Assembly (NCBI GenBank): GCA_003506895.1
Contig: DNXO01000084.1
Location: 28,305 to 64,128, forward strand
Length of the DNA stretch: 35,824 nucleotides
Direction of reading: 5' to 3'
Source of the DNA: Acetobacteraceae bacterium
GTDB taxonomy: Bacteria > Pseudomonadota > Alphaproteobacteria > Acetobacterales > Acetobacteraceae
Below the pieces are notes generated by a model. The model worked only from the letters and a program-made list of their open reading frames with translations, was not told where the DNA came from and ran no database searches. This document shows, piece by piece, positions 35,001 through 35,824 of the stretch (position 1 is the first letter of the stretch; each line of letters starts with the position of its first letter). Made by a program: the position numbers and the translations under genes.

Positions 35001-35509
35001 GCCTGTCGATCGACAGCGTGGTCGGGCAGGGCGCGCGTATCATTTTGTGGTTGCCCATCACGGCGGGACCCGTCGCAACTGGACAAGGCGATATCGCGAG
35101 GCGGCCCGGCGACAGCCGCAAGCCTCGGGTATTGCTGGTTGATGACGACCCGATCGTCCGCGACGTTTTGCGGCTGTCGCTGGAGGACGCGGGTTACGCG
35201 GTCCTGCCCGTTGAATCCGGGCCGCTTGCGCTGGCTCTGCTGGATGCCGGTGAGCATGTGGACATCATCGTAACGGATCTGACCATGCCGGCGATGGATG
35301 GTCTGGCGGTCATCCGGGGCGCGCAAGAGCGACGGCCTAACCTGCCGGCGGTGCTGCTGACCGGTTACGCCGGCGATGGCGCCGCGTTGGCGGTCGGGGG
35401 GGCGATCAGCGGCGCATTCTCGTTGTTGCGGAAACCCGTGTCCGGCTCCCAATTGGTTGACCGGATCAGCGCCTTGCTCGCGTCCAGTAAACAGCCTAGC
35501 AGCGCCTGA
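32009..35509 (+). CDS. hybrid sensor histidine kinase with periplasmic sensor, three PAS domains and receiver
   Basis: About 1166 residues from ATG 32009; a TTG at 31919 would add 30. Order: membrane segment at about 25-45 (LFLLVLASVVPLTCMGLVME), a periplasmic dCache-like sensor to about 290, a second membrane segment (GIAGASVLLIGLLLAKVA), a short HAMP-like linker, PAS domains near 370, 490 and 630, then HisKA with H800 in GQIAGGIAHDFNNVLQ. The ATPase domain follows, with N-box NLATNARDAMPQGG, DTGTGMD and KGTGLGLAMAKGF. Last is a receiver (VLLVDDDPIVRDVL) with phosphoacceptor D1090 in IVTDLTMP. The AHDFNN motif places it with the HWE-unlike, NtrB/CckA-type kinases. No output-domain regulator is adjacent, so a separate phosphotransfer or response regulator is needed. 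Confidence 0.93.
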   Translation: MGPELGRERPFRPFWRRDLSLRARLFLLVLASVVPLTCMGLVMEYLDYRAGRQEVYAGLLQTARGMSVAVERDLQVRLSSLEALATSPALQTGDWSAFDAQANAFLKRQSPGTLLGLSGLGAFAMRVYGLPADGPQPLQYRDPSFAGNRVFETGRPLVTNLHVGHTTGLIGFSIDVPVFLGDHVAFDMFLRLLPQEMADLIARQHLSPGTLLTIVDGNGKVVARVPEAKPFLGGPIVPELWNAVRERAEGTIEVPTLEGRPAVAAYTRVEPFSWTVIVGSTDEEIFGPIRMAIARVGIAGASVLLIGLLLAKVAAQGITGPIEHLRRLAAADDAAEPVATGLPEADTVARALVTAAAERQASARALAESEARFRLLFEKSASGTILLEPETTRIVDCNDVAAAIVGYSVDELRNRLITEFALQTRPTKIHAICQSVAGGASLRYETRIQGRHGPRDVLVAVAPVQVEGRTLVLLNQIDITDLRRAEAGLRVNEERLELAGEGANLGIWDWDVVQNTVTWSDRQWQLHGLEPGACDPTIEDWANAINKEDLQRTRNEIVAALKTPDRPFATEYGVTIPDGSVRRLLARGQTIRDDNGRVIRMIGINMDVTARYEAEVARDRLIWMLEMERARLLEIFEALPVGIGIVEPDGRVILGNAAMNRLNGPVIQSMTAAPRGEWIAYLPDGRRVAPEDFPMRRALRLGETTLPGIDFLYRDADGNDTWFRVASMPLRWEDGQVQEALGIFQDIDAEKRLLDIREQTNLRLEQRVRQEIAAREAAQQRAAHAERMHALGQIAGGIAHDFNNVLQAVSGGAALIERRPHDAERALRNARMVLDAARRGAAITSRLLAFSRRGDLRAENVDAYTLLTDMAEVLTHTLGGSVVCVVDVVPGLPPMFVDRGQLETVLVNLATNARDAMPQGGTVTLSADAEIASAALPHPAGLLPGRYIRIQVSDTGTGMDQAILARVTEPFFTTKEPGKGTGLGLAMAKGFVEQSGGSLSIDSVVGQGARIILWLPITAGPVATGQGDIARRPGDSRKPRVLLVDDDPIVRDVLRLSLEDAGYAVLPVESGPLALALLDAGEHVDIIVTDLTMPAMDGLAVIRGAQERRPNLPAVLLTGYAGDGAALAVGGAISGAFSLLRKPVSGSQLVDRISALLASSKQPSSA

Positions 35510-35568
35510 ACCAGACGGTCCGAGAGGCGGCGGCAGTCCTGGCACGGCATTTGCTTAATTCGACGCCA

Positions 35569-35824
35569 TGGAAGCCTGTCATATCCGACCTTCGCGTGCC
35601 CGTAGCGCCTTGGAAATAGCAGTCCGGCTGCTTGACGCCGCTGTGCTTTGGGCGGCCAGGACCGGCCGATGGCTTCAGGCATCTGAGGCATCGCCGCGAA
35701 ACCCGCTGTTGCGCCTGGAACCGCGGCGGACAGTTCACCGTGGTTCCCGCGGCCGGTGGTTTGTGATCACTGCTTCGTCAGATCGCATGCGGGAGTCTTC
35801 TTATACCAGCCGCCCGAAGCTTCG
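35569..35824 (+). other. open frame running off the window end, doubtful
   Basis: After the kinase stop, the last 315 bases hold no recognisable gene. One frame from ATG 35569 stays open for 85 codons to the window edge (it begins MEACHIRPSRARSALEIAV) without a good ribosome binding site and with an Arg/Ser-rich composition. It could be the start of a hypothetical gene or chance in GC-rich DNA. Confidence 0.2.

Noticed and set aside
33761..35545. 594-codon minus-strand frame opposite the histidine kinase
   Set aside because: Kinase and receiver motifs on the plus strand are complete; the antisense frame shows no domain.
1..35824. CRISPR arrays, tRNA or rRNA genes, prophage modules
   Set aside because: No regularly spaced repeats, cloverleaf-type sequences, rRNA signatures or phage structural genes were seen on either strand by eye.

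Overview
The window looks like a chromosomal segment of a high-GC alphaproteobacterium, most likely Rhodospirillales and possibly Acetobacteraceae. The grounds are the GC-rich third-position codon use, the conserved alphaproteobacterial block of cytochrome bc1 chaperone and DUF177 genes divergent from bamE, and a giant secreted beta-repeat protein of a kind seen in that group. No rRNA, tRNA or CRISPR was found. All family calls rest on motifs read by eye, not on searches.

Layout. 1-998 is the 3' part of der (EngA). A cytochrome P450 follows (1057-2274). 2339-7072 reads as a metal or oxidative-stress neighbourhood: a DMT exporter with a long His-rich tail, a rhodanese, a Tat-exported multicopper oxidase, a PadR regulator and, divergent from it, the chromate transporter chrA. 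The padR-chrA gap holds a sigma70-like promoter and a perfect palindrome lying over the chrA start. A formamidase (amiF) follows. 8180-12910 encodes a 1576-residue beta-repeat protein with two RTX-like tails, and its upstream region is AT-rich with palindromes. Next come an OpgC-type acyltransferase with an SGNH-hydrolase-like exported protein, and a class III CoA transferase.

16504-18156 is housekeeping (DUF177/YceD, Cbp3-type chaperone, BamE). A nitroreductase follows, then a 59-residue single-membrane-segment protein preceded by a near-consensus FNR/FixK box. 19783-24854 is a nitrogen-compound block: amidase, gamma-glutamyltransferase, csaA and a class III aminotransferase, with two copies of a REP-like palindrome nearby. 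An Fsr-like MFS transporter closes the stable region.

26330-28775 is different. It has visibly lower GC and holds an IS1182-like transposase remnant, a DUF4214-like surface protein with a frameshift and an internal 37-bp exact repeat, a small exported protein, a CHAP/NlpC-like amidase ORF that has lost its start, and a Cys-rich exported protein with a frameshift. I read it as a decaying acquired cassette, possibly a cell-wall amidase with its exported partners. After it come a TPR-sulfotransferase, an Old Yellow Enzyme-type oxidoreductase and a large hybrid sensor histidine kinase.

Most worth a second look: the FNR-box small membrane protein, the PadR/ChrA/multicopper oxidase/rhodanese module, the OpgC-SGNH pair beside the giant repeat protein, and the broken amidase cassette.
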